A stretch of DNA of 64,000 bases from Lysobacterales bacterium (GCA_030065125.1 JASJDM010000001.1:1-64000), one strand, 5' to 3'; counted from the first letter of the stretch, positions 8,710 to 18,412 are shown. Notes: generated from the letters alone by a model not told the origin. Made by a program: numbers and translations.

Positions 8710-9144
8710 ATGAGCGCTGACCAGGGCAGTCCGGCGCGGGCAGCAATGGCCCTGACAGTCATCCGCCTGATGCTCAGCCTGCTCATCGCGATCCACGGCT
8801 GGGCCCGCCTGCTGGCCGATGGTGTCGAGCCTTTTGGTGCCTGGCTGACGTCTACGGGGATCCCGCTGGGCCCGATGGTGGCAACGCTGGTGACCGGGAT
8901 CGAGATCCTGGGTACGCCAGTCCTGGCCTGGGGGCGTGCGGTGCTGCCGCTTTGCGGCCTGTACATGGTGATCTATCTGTTTGGCATCGTGCTGGTGCAT
9001 GCGCCCGCTGGCTGGTTCGTCGTGGGGCTGGGCAGAAACGGTATGGAATACAGCGTGCTGCTCATTGCGTGTCTGGCATGTGTTGCGTACCCGTACCTGC
9101 CAGAACGCAGCCAGCGATCCGGCGCCGACGGGGCAACGCCATGA
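8710..9144 (+). CDS. DoxX family membrane protein
   Basis: 144 residues with four predicted transmembrane helices (about 15-33, 52-72, 75-97, 110-128), the DoxX layout, starting with the conserved first helix (ALTVIRLMLSLLIAIHGWAR). DoxX proteins are small inner-membrane proteins of uncertain redox or transport function. ATG 8746 is an alternative start. The stop overlaps the ATG of the next gene (ATGA at 9141-9144), making it the first of three coupled genes. Divergent from PadR. Confidence 0.8.
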   Translation: MSADQGSPARAAMALTVIRLMLSLLIAIHGWARLLADGVEPFGAWLTSTGIPLGPMVATLVTGIEILGTPVLAWGRAVLPLCGLYMVIYLFGIVLVHAPAGWFVVGLGRNGMEYSVLLIACLACVAYPYLPERSQRSGADGATP

Positions 9145-10268
9145 TCATTGTTGACGTCCATCGGGTAATTGGCCTGGCGCTGCTGGCCACCCAGGTCCTG
9201 GCCCAGCCCGAGAGGCTGGAGTTCAGCCATCGCATTGCGTCCGAACACCTGAACGAGCAACGCCTGATTACGGTCAGTGTGCCCAACGCGCCTGGCATGG
9301 CGGCGAAAAAAACCTACCCCACCCTGTTTGTCCTGGATGGGGAATGGGCTTTCGGGTTTGCGGTGGGAGCCGTCAGCTTCCTGTCCAACGACAGTTTCGG
9401 ACATGTCCCCGACATGATCGTTGTGGGTCTCCCCAACACCGACCGCCAGCGCGACATGAGCGCAGCAGGGTTCCAGGACTATCTCAGCTTCCTGGAACTG
9501 GAGGTCATCCCGCTGGTGAATGCGCAATACCCTGCCAGCGGCTTCAGCCTGATTTACGGCTGGTCGTCTGCGTCGGGGATCTGCACCCAGCTGCTGGCCC
9601 GCAGACCGGGGCTTTTTGATGCGTACCTCGCCAGCGGATCCGGCATCGGTCCCCGCACGCGATCGTATCTGGCGTCGCGGCTGCCCGGAAACCAGTACCG
9701 CAACCAGTTTCTCTATGTAAACGCAGAAGGCGGCGGTGTCCGCGCCGACGCGATGCGCACCTATGCTGAGCTGATCGACGCGCTCAGGCCGGAAGGCCTG
9801 ACCTGGAAATTTGAGATCCTGGAAGACACCACCCACGTCGACGCCCTGGCAGAAGGGCTGCAGGCCGGCCTGAGCCTTGTGTTTTCACGGTTCCGGGTGC
9901 CAGCGTCCACAACGGCTTCCGGGCCGGACGCGGTGGTGTCCTTCCTGCAGGAAGTCCAGGCCAGCTACCGCACCAGGGTTTCGATTCCGCCGGGTGCCTT
10001 TATCGAATCGGCTTCGATCATGCTGCACAACCAGCAGCTGAGCAACGCGGTGGCGCTGCTCGAACGCGCTTCAGAGCTGCAGCCTGATACTGCATCGCTG
10101 TCCGGCGCGCTGGGTGACGTTCACGCCCAGGCAGTGAACTATCGCCAGGCCGCCCAGGCCTATGCCCAGGCGGCCCGGAAGTCCGGCAATGATCAGCAAT
10201 CCCTGATGCGGTATCAGGCGCTGCACCAGAAAATGAACCGGCTTGCCCGGGAGGATGAACGCCAATGA
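9141..10268 (+). CDS. Exported esterase-family alpha/beta hydrolase with C-terminal TPR-like region
   Basis: 375 residues from ATG 9141. Signal peptide about 1-21 (GLALLATQVLAQ). The body matches esterase D-type hydrolases: RLITVSVP, YPTLFVLDG, then SLIYGWSSASG with the probable nucleophile Ser142. The usual nucleophile elbow is G-x-S-x-G; here it is G-W-S-S-A. His235 of DTTHVD is a candidate catalytic His. The last ~75 residues (AVALLERASELQPDTASLSGALGD and repeats of Ala-rich helices) look like a TPR. Coupled to both neighbours by 4-nt overlaps. Confidence 0.8.
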   Translation: MIIVDVHRVIGLALLATQVLAQPERLEFSHRIASEHLNEQRLITVSVPNAPGMAAKKTYPTLFVLDGEWAFGFAVGAVSFLSNDSFGHVPDMIVVGLPNTDRQRDMSAAGFQDYLSFLELEVIPLVNAQYPASGFSLIYGWSSASGICTQLLARRPGLFDAYLASGSGIGPRTRSYLASRLPGNQYRNQFLYVNAEGGGVRADAMRTYAELIDALRPEGLTWKFEILEDTTHVDALAEGLQAGLSLVFSRFRVPASTTASGPDAVVSFLQEVQASYRTRVSIPPGAFIESASIMLHNQQLSNAVALLERASELQPDTASLSGALGDVHAQAVNYRQAAQAYAQAARKSGNDQQSLMRYQALHQKMNRLAREDERQ

Positions 10269-11731
10269 ACCACCCAATCCCTGGATATTTCGCCGCCGCC
10301 ACGCTGCTGCTGACCGCCTGGGTCAGCACCGGGGTCGCCAGTGAGAGTCTGACGGGAGCGTGGATCGGGAATCTGCGGATTCCCGAAGGACCGGAACTGC
10401 GGGTTGGCCTGGAATTTTTTGAGCGTGCCGATGGCAGTCAGTGGGCCAACGTGTCCAGCCCGGACCAGGGTGCACGCTACATGCCGGTAGAACAGCTGGA
10501 TTTCGACAATGATGGATTCGCCGCGCGAATCCTTGGCGTTCCGGTGGTCATCAGCGGCCGGCTGACCGACACTGACCAGCTGGAGGGGCAGTTCCGCCAG
10601 GGGGACAGCAGCTTCTCCCTGACATTCAGGCGCGTGGCCGCCGTTCCCGAAATCGTCAGACCACAGATCGCCGGCCTGGCCCAGGTCACGGAGGAAGAGG
10701 TCCGTATTCACAACCCCGAGGATAACGTCTGGCTGTCGGCAACCCTGACGCTGCCCGGGGCTGCCGGCGAGGACAGCCCGGCACCCGCTGTCCTGCTGCT
10801 GGCCGGTTCCGGCCCTGCCGATCGGGATGCCTACCATTCCGGGCACCGCCCCCTCAAAGTCCTCGCCCATGCACTGACGGAAAGTGGATTCGCCACACTC
10901 AGAGCCGATAAGCGCGGCGTATTGAAATCGTCCGGTGAATTCGACGCCCTGGCGCTCCAGGATTTTGCCGATGACGCCGCGGCGGCCCTCCGCTTTCTAC
11001 AAGGGCGGGCCGACGTCGATGCCGAGCGACTGGGCATCATTGGACACAGTGAGGGCAGCCTGGTTGCGGCCATGGTGGTTTCCCAAATCCCGGACCTGAA
11101 GTTCATCGTTTCACTGTCCGGGCCGGGCCAGCCGGCGATGGAGGTACTGATCGACCAGGACGGGCGGGAACTGTTGGCCGCCGGAGCCAGCCCCCGGGAG
11201 GCGGAGATATTACGTGCGTTCGCCCGCCGCTATTATCGCGCCGCACAGGACGCGGGAAGCGAATCCGAAAGGCGGCTGGCGCTGCAGTCCATGTATGACG
11301 CGCTGGAGGGTGAGGACGCCCGCGTCGTCAGCCAGGGGAGTCGGGGGACCCTGGGCGTTGAATTCGCCAGTCGCGACAGCTTCGCCCGGTTCCTCCGGTC
11401 CGATCCACGCGAGGCATGGCGGCAGGTGACAGAACCCGCTGTACTGCTGATCGCCGGGGGTAAGGACGTGCAGGTCCAGGCGGAAAAAAACCTCGGGGCC
11501 ATGGAGGACGCCCTGGGGAAAGGTGGTAACCCAGGAGTGACCGTTCGAACATTCCCCCAGGTCAACCACATGATGCAGACCGCTGCTACCGGCGGCCTTG
11601 AGGAGTACGGCCAGATCGAGGAATCCTTCGCGCCAGGGGTTGCTGCCTGTATTGCCGAATGGCTGCAGCGGCAATCCGGCATTCAGCCCTCGGGTACGAT
11701 GCGTTCTGACTGCACCCGGCCCGAGGGTTAG
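10265..11731 (+). CDS. Exported alpha/beta hydrolase (serine peptidase/esterase type)
   Basis: 488 residues, signal peptide about 1-26 (ending GVASES). An N-terminal beta domain of about 125 residues precedes an alpha/beta hydrolase core with VLLLAGSGPADRDA (oxyanion region), GFATLRADKRG, and GIIGHSEGS, whose Ser262 is the likely nucleophile. VLLIAGGKDVQV holds the probable acid and VNHMMQT the catalytic His. This organisation is common for exported alpha/beta hydrolases near the S9/S15 groups. ATG overlaps the stop of the upstream esterase, so the two hydrolases are probably made together and act in the periplasm. Confidence 0.85.
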   Translation: MNHPIPGYFAAATLLLTAWVSTGVASESLTGAWIGNLRIPEGPELRVGLEFFERADGSQWANVSSPDQGARYMPVEQLDFDNDGFAARILGVPVVISGRLTDTDQLEGQFRQGDSSFSLTFRRVAAVPEIVRPQIAGLAQVTEEEVRIHNPEDNVWLSATLTLPGAAGEDSPAPAVLLLAGSGPADRDAYHSGHRPLKVLAHALTESGFATLRADKRGVLKSSGEFDALALQDFADDAAAALRFLQGRADVDAERLGIIGHSEGSLVAAMVVSQIPDLKFIVSLSGPGQPAMEVLIDQDGRELLAAGASPREAEILRAFARRYYRAAQDAGSESERRLALQSMYDALEGEDARVVSQGSRGTLGVEFASRDSFARFLRSDPREAWRQVTEPAVLLIAGGKDVQVQAEKNLGAMEDALGKGGNPGVTVRTFPQVNHMMQTAATGGLEEYGQIEESFAPGVAACIAEWLQRQSGIQPSGTMRSDCTRPEG

Positions 11732-11816
11732 GGAGAGTTTCCAGCGCCGCTTGCGGCTTACAATTGCCCAGCGAGCCGGTTAGGCTGTCCCGGTTTTGAC
11801 ACGGCCGGCTCCCCCG

Positions 11817-12776
11817 ATGGTCAGTCCACCCATTGTGCAAGGCGATGAATCGATCGAACTGGCGCTTGCCGCGCTGGCCGACGGGCTGCTTGTGGGGTTG
11901 CCCACGGAAACGGTTTACGGGCTTGCGGCCGACGCATCCAATCCCGCAGCCGTGGCAAGGATTTTTGCCGCCAAGGGCCGGCCCTCGTTCAATCCCCTGA
12001 TTGCCCACGTTGCCGGGGTGTCAGAAGGTGCAGCGGAAGGTCAGATGGACCATCGTGCCCTGGCCCTGGCCGAGGCCTTCTGGCCAGGTCCGCTCACGCT
12101 GGTGGTGCCGGTCAACCCGGCAGGGGTTACCTGCGAACTTGCCCGAGCGGGTCTTTCCACCATCGGGCTGCGTGTCCCGGCCCACCCCCTGGCCCGAGAG
12201 TTGATTTCCGCCCACGGCGGGCCTCTGGCGGCACCCTCGGCCAACCCCTCCGGAAAGCTGAGTCCCACCTCGGCCCATGACGTGGCCGAAGCGTTTGGCC
12301 AGGAGGTGGCGCTGGTGATCAATGGCGGGCCATCCAGCGCCGGTATCGAGTCGGCCATTGTCGCCGTGGTGGGTGATGATCAACCAAGATTGCTCCGACC
12401 CGGCGCAATTGCGCGCGCGGAACTGGAGGCGTTGGTTGGACCGCTTGGCGCAAGGCAGTCCGGATCGATTGACGCGCCGGGACAGCTGAGCTCCCACTAC
12501 GCGCCCCGGGCCGCCCTGCGCCTCAACGCCTCGTCGCGGCGGCCGGGGGAAGTTCTGCTGGGGTTTGGGCCCGGCAAAGAAGCGGACCTGAACCTGTCGG
12601 TCAACAGTGATACGGTTGAAGCGGCGGCCAACCTCTACCGGATGCTGCGCGAACTGGACTCAATGGGTGCGGACACTATCGCCGTGATGCCGATCCCGGA
12701 ATACGGCCTGGGCGAGGCGATCAACGACCGACTGCGCCGGGCGGCTGCGCCGCGAAACCCTGAGCCGACTGAATAG
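11817..12776 (+). CDS. L-threonylcarbamoyladenylate synthase (TsaC/Sua5 family)
   Basis: Makes threonylcarbamoyl-AMP from threonine, bicarbonate and ATP, the first step of t6A37 tRNA modification in the cytoplasm. The YrdC domain is clear: LPTETVYGLAADA, KGRPSFNPLI with the lysine/arginine pair, WPGPLTLVV, GLRVPAHPLA and PSANPSGKLSPT. A C-terminal Sua5 domain (about 210-319) makes it the long Sua5 form rather than short TsaC. Start placed at ATG 11817; an earlier TTG (11796) is also in frame. No obvious Shine-Dalgarno. It follows the hydrolase by about 85 nt. Confidence 0.92.
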   Translation: MVSPPIVQGDESIELALAALADGLLVGLPTETVYGLAADASNPAAVARIFAAKGRPSFNPLIAHVAGVSEGAAEGQMDHRALALAEAFWPGPLTLVVPVNPAGVTCELARAGLSTIGLRVPAHPLARELISAHGGPLAAPSANPSGKLSPTSAHDVAEAFGQEVALVINGGPSSAGIESAIVAVVGDDQPRLLRPGAIARAELEALVGPLGARQSGSIDAPGQLSSHYAPRAALRLNASSRRPGEVLLGFGPGKEADLNLSVNSDTVEAAANLYRMLRELDSMGADTIAVMPIPEYGLGEAINDRLRRAAAPRNPEPTE

Positions 12777-12921
12777 CGGCGGCCGTTCAGTCCGCCGGCG
12801 GTTGGTCAAATCCATACACCTTCAACGCGTTGGATTCGACGGTCTGCTTTTGCTCGTGATGTAATCGGTAATTCCTTCTGCATCCGGCGGAAACGGGAAC
12901 AGGGGCACGCTGACAGCGAGT

Positions 12922-13281
12922 TCAGTCGCCCAGCAGTTCGGCCACGGAATCGAGAAGCATTGATGCCCGGTAGGGCTTGCGCAAGATCGGTTCTTTCAGA
13001 TCACTGCCCGAGCCGGCCGGCACAAAGCCCGAAACAAACAGGATTTTCGTATCCGAGTCAGACCTGCGTATGGTCTCCGCCACCTCCTGGCCGCCCATTA
13101 CCGGCATCACCAGGTCCAACAGCACCAGCCGGATTTCCTGCCGATGCTGGTTGTAGAGTTCCAGGGCCTCGCGACCATTGGCCGCTTCCAGGGTCTGGTA
13201 TCCCTCGGAACTCAGATTCAGCGAGGTTAACGCCAGGATTTCCGGGTCGTCTTCAGCAATCAGGATGGTCACTTTCGCCAC
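12922..13281 (-). CDS. Single-domain response regulator (CheY-like receiver)
   Basis: 119 residues, GTG start at 13281. Only a receiver domain: acidic pair D11-D12, phosphoacceptor D56 (LVLLDLVMP), switch S84 region (FVSGF) and K102 (RKPYR). No output domain. It begins 12 nt after the CHASE histidine kinase gene on the same strand, so it is the likely phosphorylation target or phosphate sink of that kinase. Confidence 0.9.
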   Translation of the reverse strand: MAKVTILIAEDDPEILALTSLNLSSEGYQTLEAANGREALELYNQHRQEIRLVLLDLVMPVMGGQEVAETIRRSDSDTKILFVSGFVPAGSGSDLKEPILRKPYRASMLLDSVAELLGD

Positions 13282-13293
13282 GGGATTTCCGGC

Positions 13294-15264
13294 TTACTGC
13301 CCTGGATCGGCGGGCTGCGGCGGCTCCTGCAAAGACCCGAAAAGAGGCAGGTAAATTGAAAAGCAGGTGCCCTCCCCCGGCGTGGACTCCACCAGGATGA
13401 GTCCCTTGTGCTGCTTGATAATGCTGTAGCAGTTTGCCAGCCCCAGCCCGGAGCCGGTTCCCTTCTCCTTGGTGGTGAAAAATGGGTCAAAGATCCGGGG
13501 CAGCACGTCCGGGTCGATTCCTCGACCGGAATCGCGTACCTCTATGAGGGCATAGGCCCCGGGGTCCATATCCGACTCCCATCCGATGAATCGTTCGTCT
13601 AACTGCCGTTCGTCCAGGGAAATTTCAATGCGACCGATGGAATCCAGCGCGTCCCTTGCGTTAAAGGAGAGATTCAACAGAACCTGTTCCAGCAGCATCT
13701 TGTCGGCTTCAATGCGTAACGGTTCCCTGTGCGGAACACAACTCAGGTCAATCGAAGATGGCAGCGTATGTCTCAGCAGTTCCAGCAGTTCATTGGAGAA
13801 CTCATTGAGGTCAAACAATTCTTTCTGTGTGACTTCCTGACGACTCAACGTGGAGAGCTTCTGTGTCAGGGTCATCGCCCGCTCCACGACCTGGCAGATG
13901 CGTTCCAGACGCTCGCGGACCTCTTCATCCTGACCGGCCTTTTTCAGTATGAAATCCACGTTACCGAAGATGACCTGGAGCAGGTTATTGAAGTCGTGGG
14001 TGATCCCTCCCGCCATCTCTCCAAACGCCTTCATCTTCTGGGAGTGGGCAAACCGGGATTCCAGTTTCTTGATGTCCGTAATGTCACGGCCAACCGCAGT
14101 AATAGCGGCGATGTGGCCGTGGTCGTCCAGCACGGCAGTATTGGACCATCCCAGCCAGCGCCATCCGTCCCTGGTCATGGCCCGCTGCTCGTGGTAAGAA
14201 GAGTGCGGCGGTGTTTTCAGGCTTTCCAGCGACCGCGCCGTGTGCTCCTGGTCCGCTTCGTGCACCAACGGCATAAAGTGCCTGCCGAGCAATTCGGCCT
14301 CGGTCTTGCCGAAGGCCTCGCAGTAGCTTGGACTGATGTACAGGAATTCGCCCTGGGGATTCACCTTCACCAGCATGTCGGTCTGGTTTTCCACCAGCAG
14401 ACGGTACTTGTCTTCGCTGTCACGCAGGTCTCGCTGCTTGAGCAAAGAACTCCTGACCGCCAGCGCCAGCAGGATACTGAACAGCATTCCCAGTGCCACC
14501 CACCCCCGATCCAGCTTGCCAGAGGAGGCTTCGACATAGTCCTGCAAGGGGGAGATTTCCAGGCGCCAGGGCATACCCACGACGTCGATGGTCCTGTTGA
14601 CCAGGTGGTGCCGGCCACTCGCTGCGGCAGGCTGCTGGTAGAACAACTGCTCGCCATCGAACAGGCTGACCACGAAGCGGTCGCGCAGTCTCTGTTCGGA
14701 CAAACAGGAAGCCAGCAGATCCGTGGTCCGGAACACACCGTTGACGAAGCCAAGCAGTTGACCACTCCCCGAGCTGATGGGCTGATAAAGGGCAAATCCC
14801 TTGCCCGACTGCAGCAGCTCGATGATGCTGCTCCGGGTCATCTGGTTCGCGGTTTCCGCCGTTCCAATTGCGGCGGTAACCGAGACCTCGGGATGCCCCC
14901 GCAGGTTCGCATTCAATGCGGCCTGGTTGGATTCGGCGGGAAAGACCGAGCGGATGACCCAATTGCGGTCAATGTAATTGAGCGCCTGGATGCCACCTGC
15001 CAGGGGATAATAATTGCCCGCCTGGGATGCCCACCTGTCCAGAAGATCCTGCCGGCTGGTCCAGGGCGTGTTGGCGAGGGCATCGACCAGCTTTTTCCGC
15101 GTATCAACGCAGGACTCCAGCCTGATCTGTACTTGCGCGGCCGTGACGTCGGTTTCCAGGGCGATGCGCTCGCTGTCGATTCTGCCGCTGCTGACCCCCA
15201 AAAGCCCAACCAGCACGCTGCCCAGCAGAAGGAATACGATCGGAATGACGACGTGTTTATGCAT
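13294..15264 (-). CDS. CHASE-PAS sensor histidine kinase
   Basis: 656 residues. TM1 at about 5-25, an extracytoplasmic CHASE-type sensor domain about 70-235 (AGGIQALNYIDRNWVIRSVF; GFVNGVFRTTDLL), TM2 at 254-275, a PAS domain about 285-400 (DSEDKYRLLVENQTDMLVKV), then HisKA with phosphorylatable H423 (GGITHDFNNLL) and HATPase_c with N box (LSFNARDAL), G1 (DSGRGID) and FDPFFTTKEKGTGSGLGL. The H box with DFNN is the type found in kinases that pass phosphate to separate or fused CheY-like receivers. The receiver gene follows at once. Ligand unknown. Confidence 0.9.
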   Translation of the reverse strand: MHKHVVIPIVFLLLGSVLVGLLGVSSGRIDSERIALETDVTAAQVQIRLESCVDTRKKLVDALANTPWTSRQDLLDRWASQAGNYYPLAGGIQALNYIDRNWVIRSVFPAESNQAALNANLRGHPEVSVTAAIGTAETANQMTRSSIIELLQSGKGFALYQPISSGSGQLLGFVNGVFRTTDLLASCLSEQRLRDRFVVSLFDGEQLFYQQPAAASGRHHLVNRTIDVVGMPWRLEISPLQDYVEASSGKLDRGWVALGMLFSILLALAVRSSLLKQRDLRDSEDKYRLLVENQTDMLVKVNPQGEFLYISPSYCEAFGKTEAELLGRHFMPLVHEADQEHTARSLESLKTPPHSSYHEQRAMTRDGWRWLGWSNTAVLDDHGHIAAITAVGRDITDIKKLESRFAHSQKMKAFGEMAGGITHDFNNLLQVIFGNVDFILKKAGQDEEVRERLERICQVVERAMTLTQKLSTLSRQEVTQKELFDLNEFSNELLELLRHTLPSSIDLSCVPHREPLRIEADKMLLEQVLLNLSFNARDALDSIGRIEISLDERQLDERFIGWESDMDPGAYALIEVRDSGRGIDPDVLPRIFDPFFTTKEKGTGSGLGLANCYSIIKQHKGLILVESTPGEGTCFSIYLPLFGSLQEPPQPADPGQ

Positions 15265-15365
15265 CAGGAATAGTATCGACTTTCACCATTCAACATTTAG
15301 TGCGGGGATCACCACTGTGGAAAAGACCTTCCTCAATTCAAACCGGGTCCTGCTCCGGGCTTTGA

Positions 15366-16367
15366 CTAATGAGGCTTCTGATCTGCGCTCCCCCGGCGCG
15401 GGCGAAAACGCTGCCACAGCGGCGATATGATTTTACCGACCACGGGAATCAGCAAAAACCCGACCACCAGGCCGATGACACCCGACGCGGCGGCGCCGAC
15501 CAACCAGGTGAGGAAGCCCGAAATCGCGCCCGCATCCCCGGCCAGTGCCTCGGCTGCGTGGTGAATGGCCGCCTCCGGGCCGGCGACTCCGAATCCCGTG
15601 AGCCCGTGCACCAGGATGCCGCCGCCCACCCAGATCATGGCCGCGGTTCCAACCGTGGACAGAATACGCAGGAACTGGGGCATCGCGACAACGATAAATC
15701 GCCCCAGTGACCGGGTGGCGCCGCGCAGGGCACCCTGGCCTTCCCGTTGGGCCAGGGCCACGCCCATATCGTCGGCGCGAACGATCAGGGCAACAGCGCC
15801 GTACACACCGAAGGTAATGAACAGCGCGACCAGGGCAAGCACTACCGCCTGCACCAGCAGACTGGAATCGGTCACCGTCGACAGTGCAATGGCCATGATT
15901 TCCGCCGACAGGATGAAATCCGTCTTTATGGCCCCGTTGACCCGGCGCTCCTCCAGCTCTTCCGCACTGTCTGCCTGCAGCACCTCGTCCTCGTGGGCAT
16001 GGGCAGCGTGAGGGAACAGGGCTTCGAATACCTTCTCCGCACCTTCGTAGCACAGGAACAGGCCACCCAGCATCAGCAGCGGATTGACCGCCCAGGGTGC
16101 CAGCAGGCTGAGCAACAGCGCTCCGGGAAGCAGGATGACCAGCTTGTTGAACAGGGAGCCCCGGGCAATCCGCAGGACGATGGGCAACTCCCGATCCGAG
16201 GCAAATCCCACAACGTAGCGTGGAGTCACCGCCGCGTCGTCGATGACAACCCCGGCCGACTTGGCGCCAGCCTTGGCCGCCTGTCCTGCAATGTCATCCA
16301 GTGTTGCAGCAGCCGTCTTGGCCAGGGCAGCCACATCGTCCAGCAGTGCCAGCAGTCCCGTACTCAT
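15366..16367 (-). CDS. DUF808 (YedI-like) inner membrane protein
   Basis: 333 residues starting MSTGLLALLDDVAALAKTAA, the characteristic opening of the DUF808/YedI family, followed by DDAAVTPRYVVGF and about six to eight transmembrane segments. Length fits the family (about 300-330). Function of the family is not established. Divergent from the DUF819 gene at 16510, with the CHASE kinase downstream on the same strand 100 nt away. Confidence 0.9.
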   Translation of the reverse strand: MSTGLLALLDDVAALAKTAAATLDDIAGQAAKAGAKSAGVVIDDAAVTPRYVVGFASDRELPIVLRIARGSLFNKLVILLPGALLLSLLAPWAVNPLLMLGGLFLCYEGAEKVFEALFPHAAHAHEDEVLQADSAEELEERRVNGAIKTDFILSAEIMAIALSTVTDSSLLVQAVVLALVALFITFGVYGAVALIVRADDMGVALAQREGQGALRGATRSLGRFIVVAMPQFLRILSTVGTAAMIWVGGGILVHGLTGFGVAGPEAAIHHAAEALAGDAGAISGFLTWLVGAAASGVIGLVVGFLLIPVVGKIISPLWQRFRPRRGSADQKPH

Positions 16368-16509
16368 ATGGTTATAGTCCCTCGGAGGAGGTGCATGTTA
16401 CCTCGGGACATACAACGTGGGCAGGCTGGACTTTCACGGCCTCCCGGTTCTGGCCCGATTGGACTATCCTCTCGCGGGAACCCAAACCAAGTAAACTGCC
16501 ACCCAGCCC

Positions 16510-17628
16510 ATGATCGACCCGACCAACAACAGCGGCCTGCTGGCCGTATTGATATCCGTAGTGGCCCTGGGAATCTGGATGGAATCGCGACCGAAACTGG
16601 CCCAGTTCGGCGTGATAGTCATTATTCTCGGCTGCGCCCTGCTCAGTGGTATCGGCCTGCTGCCACGCGGAGCGGATCTGTATGGCGTCATTGTGGCCTA
16701 TTGCGTGCCCCTGGCAATTCCCTTGCTGCTGCTCAATGCCAACCTGCTGAAGATCTGGCGGGAGAGCGGGCGGGTGTTCTTCGCCTTCCTGCTGGCGGTG
16801 GCCGGGGTGCTGGGCGGGGCGTTCCTGGCAGCTCCGCTGACGACCTTCGGGCCCGACGATGGGGTCTGGACCGGAATCCTCACTGCCGGATACATCGGCG
16901 GCAGCGCTAATACAGCCGCCGTGGCCGCCGCCATGGGAAAGGCAGATGAGCCCTTCATGGCGCTGGCGGTGGCCTCAGCCTATGCGGTGGCCGTGCCCTT
17001 CATGGCCCTGCTGCTGGCCATGCCGGGTATTGCGTGGATGTGGCGCCTGTTCAGCCCGCGAACGGATTACATCCCGCCTGCCGACGGCGAGGAATCGCAT
17101 TCGGATACGCCGCAGATATCAGGCTTTTCTCTGGTTGCCGGTTTGGCCCTCAGCGCGGTGATCTTCTGGATCAGCGACTGGGTCGCAGACCTCACCCAAA
17201 GCGGACCCATGCGTTACATTGCCCTGTCCGTGCTCAGCGTGGCGCTGGCCACGCTGTTTCCAGGGCGAATGCAGCGCCTGCATGGGCACTACGAACTTGG
17301 GCGCATCCTGATCTATATCTTTTTTGCCGTGATCGGCGTGCAGATCAATTTTGCGCTGGCCATTGAATCCGGCGGCCAGGTCATGCTCTACACCGTGATC
17401 GTGATCGCCACCCATCTCCTGGTGATGGCCGTCGGTGGACGCCTGTTCGGCTTCACCGGGCCCGAGCTGGCCATTGCATCCAACGCCTGCGTTCTCGGCG
17501 CCCCAACGGCAGCGGCCATGGCTGCATCCAAAGGCTGGTACACCCTGGTGACGCCGGGGCTGCTGGTGGGAGTGCTCGGTTATGCCACGGCCAACCTGGT
17601 CGGCATCGCGCTGACCACGATTCTGTAA
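16510..17628 (+). CDS. DUF819 family membrane protein (YjcL-like)
   Basis: 372 residues, roughly ten transmembrane helices. Family marks: YCVPLAIPLLLLNANL early, YIGGSANTAAVA in the middle, and VLGAPTAAAMAASKGW late. DUF819 proteins resemble two-fold inverted-repeat transporters, substrate unknown. A second DUF819 protein lies at 21943-23109 on the other strand. Here the central motif is GGSANTAAV; in the other it is GGSLNFFAM, so the two are not recent duplicates. Confidence 0.88.
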   Translation: MIDPTNNSGLLAVLISVVALGIWMESRPKLAQFGVIVIILGCALLSGIGLLPRGADLYGVIVAYCVPLAIPLLLLNANLLKIWRESGRVFFAFLLAVAGVLGGAFLAAPLTTFGPDDGVWTGILTAGYIGGSANTAAVAAAMGKADEPFMALAVASAYAVAVPFMALLLAMPGIAWMWRLFSPRTDYIPPADGEESHSDTPQISGFSLVAGLALSAVIFWISDWVADLTQSGPMRYIALSVLSVALATLFPGRMQRLHGHYELGRILIYIFFAVIGVQINFALAIESGGQVMLYTVIVIATHLLVMAVGGRLFGFTGPELAIASNACVLGAPTAAAMAASKGWYTLVTPGLLVGVLGYATANLVGIALTTIL

Positions 17629-17870
17629 TGGCGGTGGAGACAGGACACCAGGCCTGCTAACCAGCGCCAGCACGGCCTGACAAAGCTCGCTGCCGGACCT
17701 GGCTCCAGCTGCTATGCGCTCCGCCTGCCGATACAGAAATCCAATAGGTGATTCTCCCCATTGAAGGTCGGGGGGCTGACCATCACATCAACGGTTGACA
17801 GGGAAAGTGGCGGCCTTGGGGCCGCAGCTGCGCAATGGATATGCGGCGGCAGAAAACCAGAGGTGACATC

Positions 17871-18392
17871 ATGACATTCAAAGGCTTGGCCCCCTGGAGA
17901 TGGGGCGGACTCAAGCGATGGGATGACGAGGATAATGGAATGTCGCCGTTCCATCGTGATCTGGCGACGATCCACCGAAACATGGATCGCCTGTTTCAGG
18001 AAATGTGGTCGGGCAAACCCATGCGGGCCTTTTTCGAGGACACATGGGACATGGATGAACTGGTCCCGAGCATTGACCAGTCCGAAGACGAAAAGGCATT
18101 GCACATCACGGTCGAACTCCCCGGCATGGACGAAGACGATGTGAATGTCACGCTGACGGACAACCTCCTGATCATTCGCGGGGAGAAAAAGGAGGACAAG
18201 GAAGAAGAAGGCAAGGACTTCGTGCGCAGGGAGCGGTGCTTCGGATCCTTCAGACGCGCGGTTTCGATCCCCGAAAACGTGGACGAATCCGAGATTAAGG
18301 CATCCTTCAAAAAAGGCGTTCTGAAGATTGTCCTGCCAAAAACCGAAGAAGCCCGGAAGAAGGTCAAGCAGATCCCCATCAAAGCTGCCTGA
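17871..18392 (+). CDS. Hsp20 family small heat shock protein
   Basis: 173 residues; ATG 17871 is preceded by GAGGTGA at a proper distance, so it is preferred over 17835. The alpha-crystallin domain runs about 60-160 (PSIDQSEDEKALHITVELPG, then a charged KEDKEEEGKDFVRRER loop, GSFRRAVSIP, and KASFKKGVLKIVLPK with the conserved GVL). An N-terminal extension and a short C-terminal IPIK (IXI-type) motif complete it. ATP-independent holdase in the cytoplasm. A strong intrinsic terminator follows directly. CCCCAT at 17757-17762 resembles a sigma-32 -10 element, without a convincing -35. Confidence 0.93.
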   Translation: MTFKGLAPWRWGGLKRWDDEDNGMSPFHRDLATIHRNMDRLFQEMWSGKPMRAFFEDTWDMDELVPSIDQSEDEKALHITVELPGMDEDDVNVTLTDNLLIIRGEKKEDKEEEGKDFVRRERCFGSFRRAVSIPENVDESEIKASFKKGVLKIVLPKTEEARKKVKQIPIKAA

Positions 18393-18412
18393 AACCCCTT
18401 CTCTGGGTATGA

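Noticed and set aside
12777-12921. Possible terminator after the TsaC/Sua5 gene
   Set aside because: CGGCGG/CCGCCG can pair but has a 9-nt loop and no T run.
13729-15273. Long plus-strand open frame of 514 codons opposite the CHASE kinase
   Set aside because: GC-rich antisense shadow: composition is Gln/Val/His-rich, no domain, and the minus strand carries a complete kinase.
17757-17800. Sigma-32 heat shock promoter before hsp20
   Set aside because: CCCCAT is present, but no CTTGAA-like -35 lies at a suitable distance, so I mention it without calling it.
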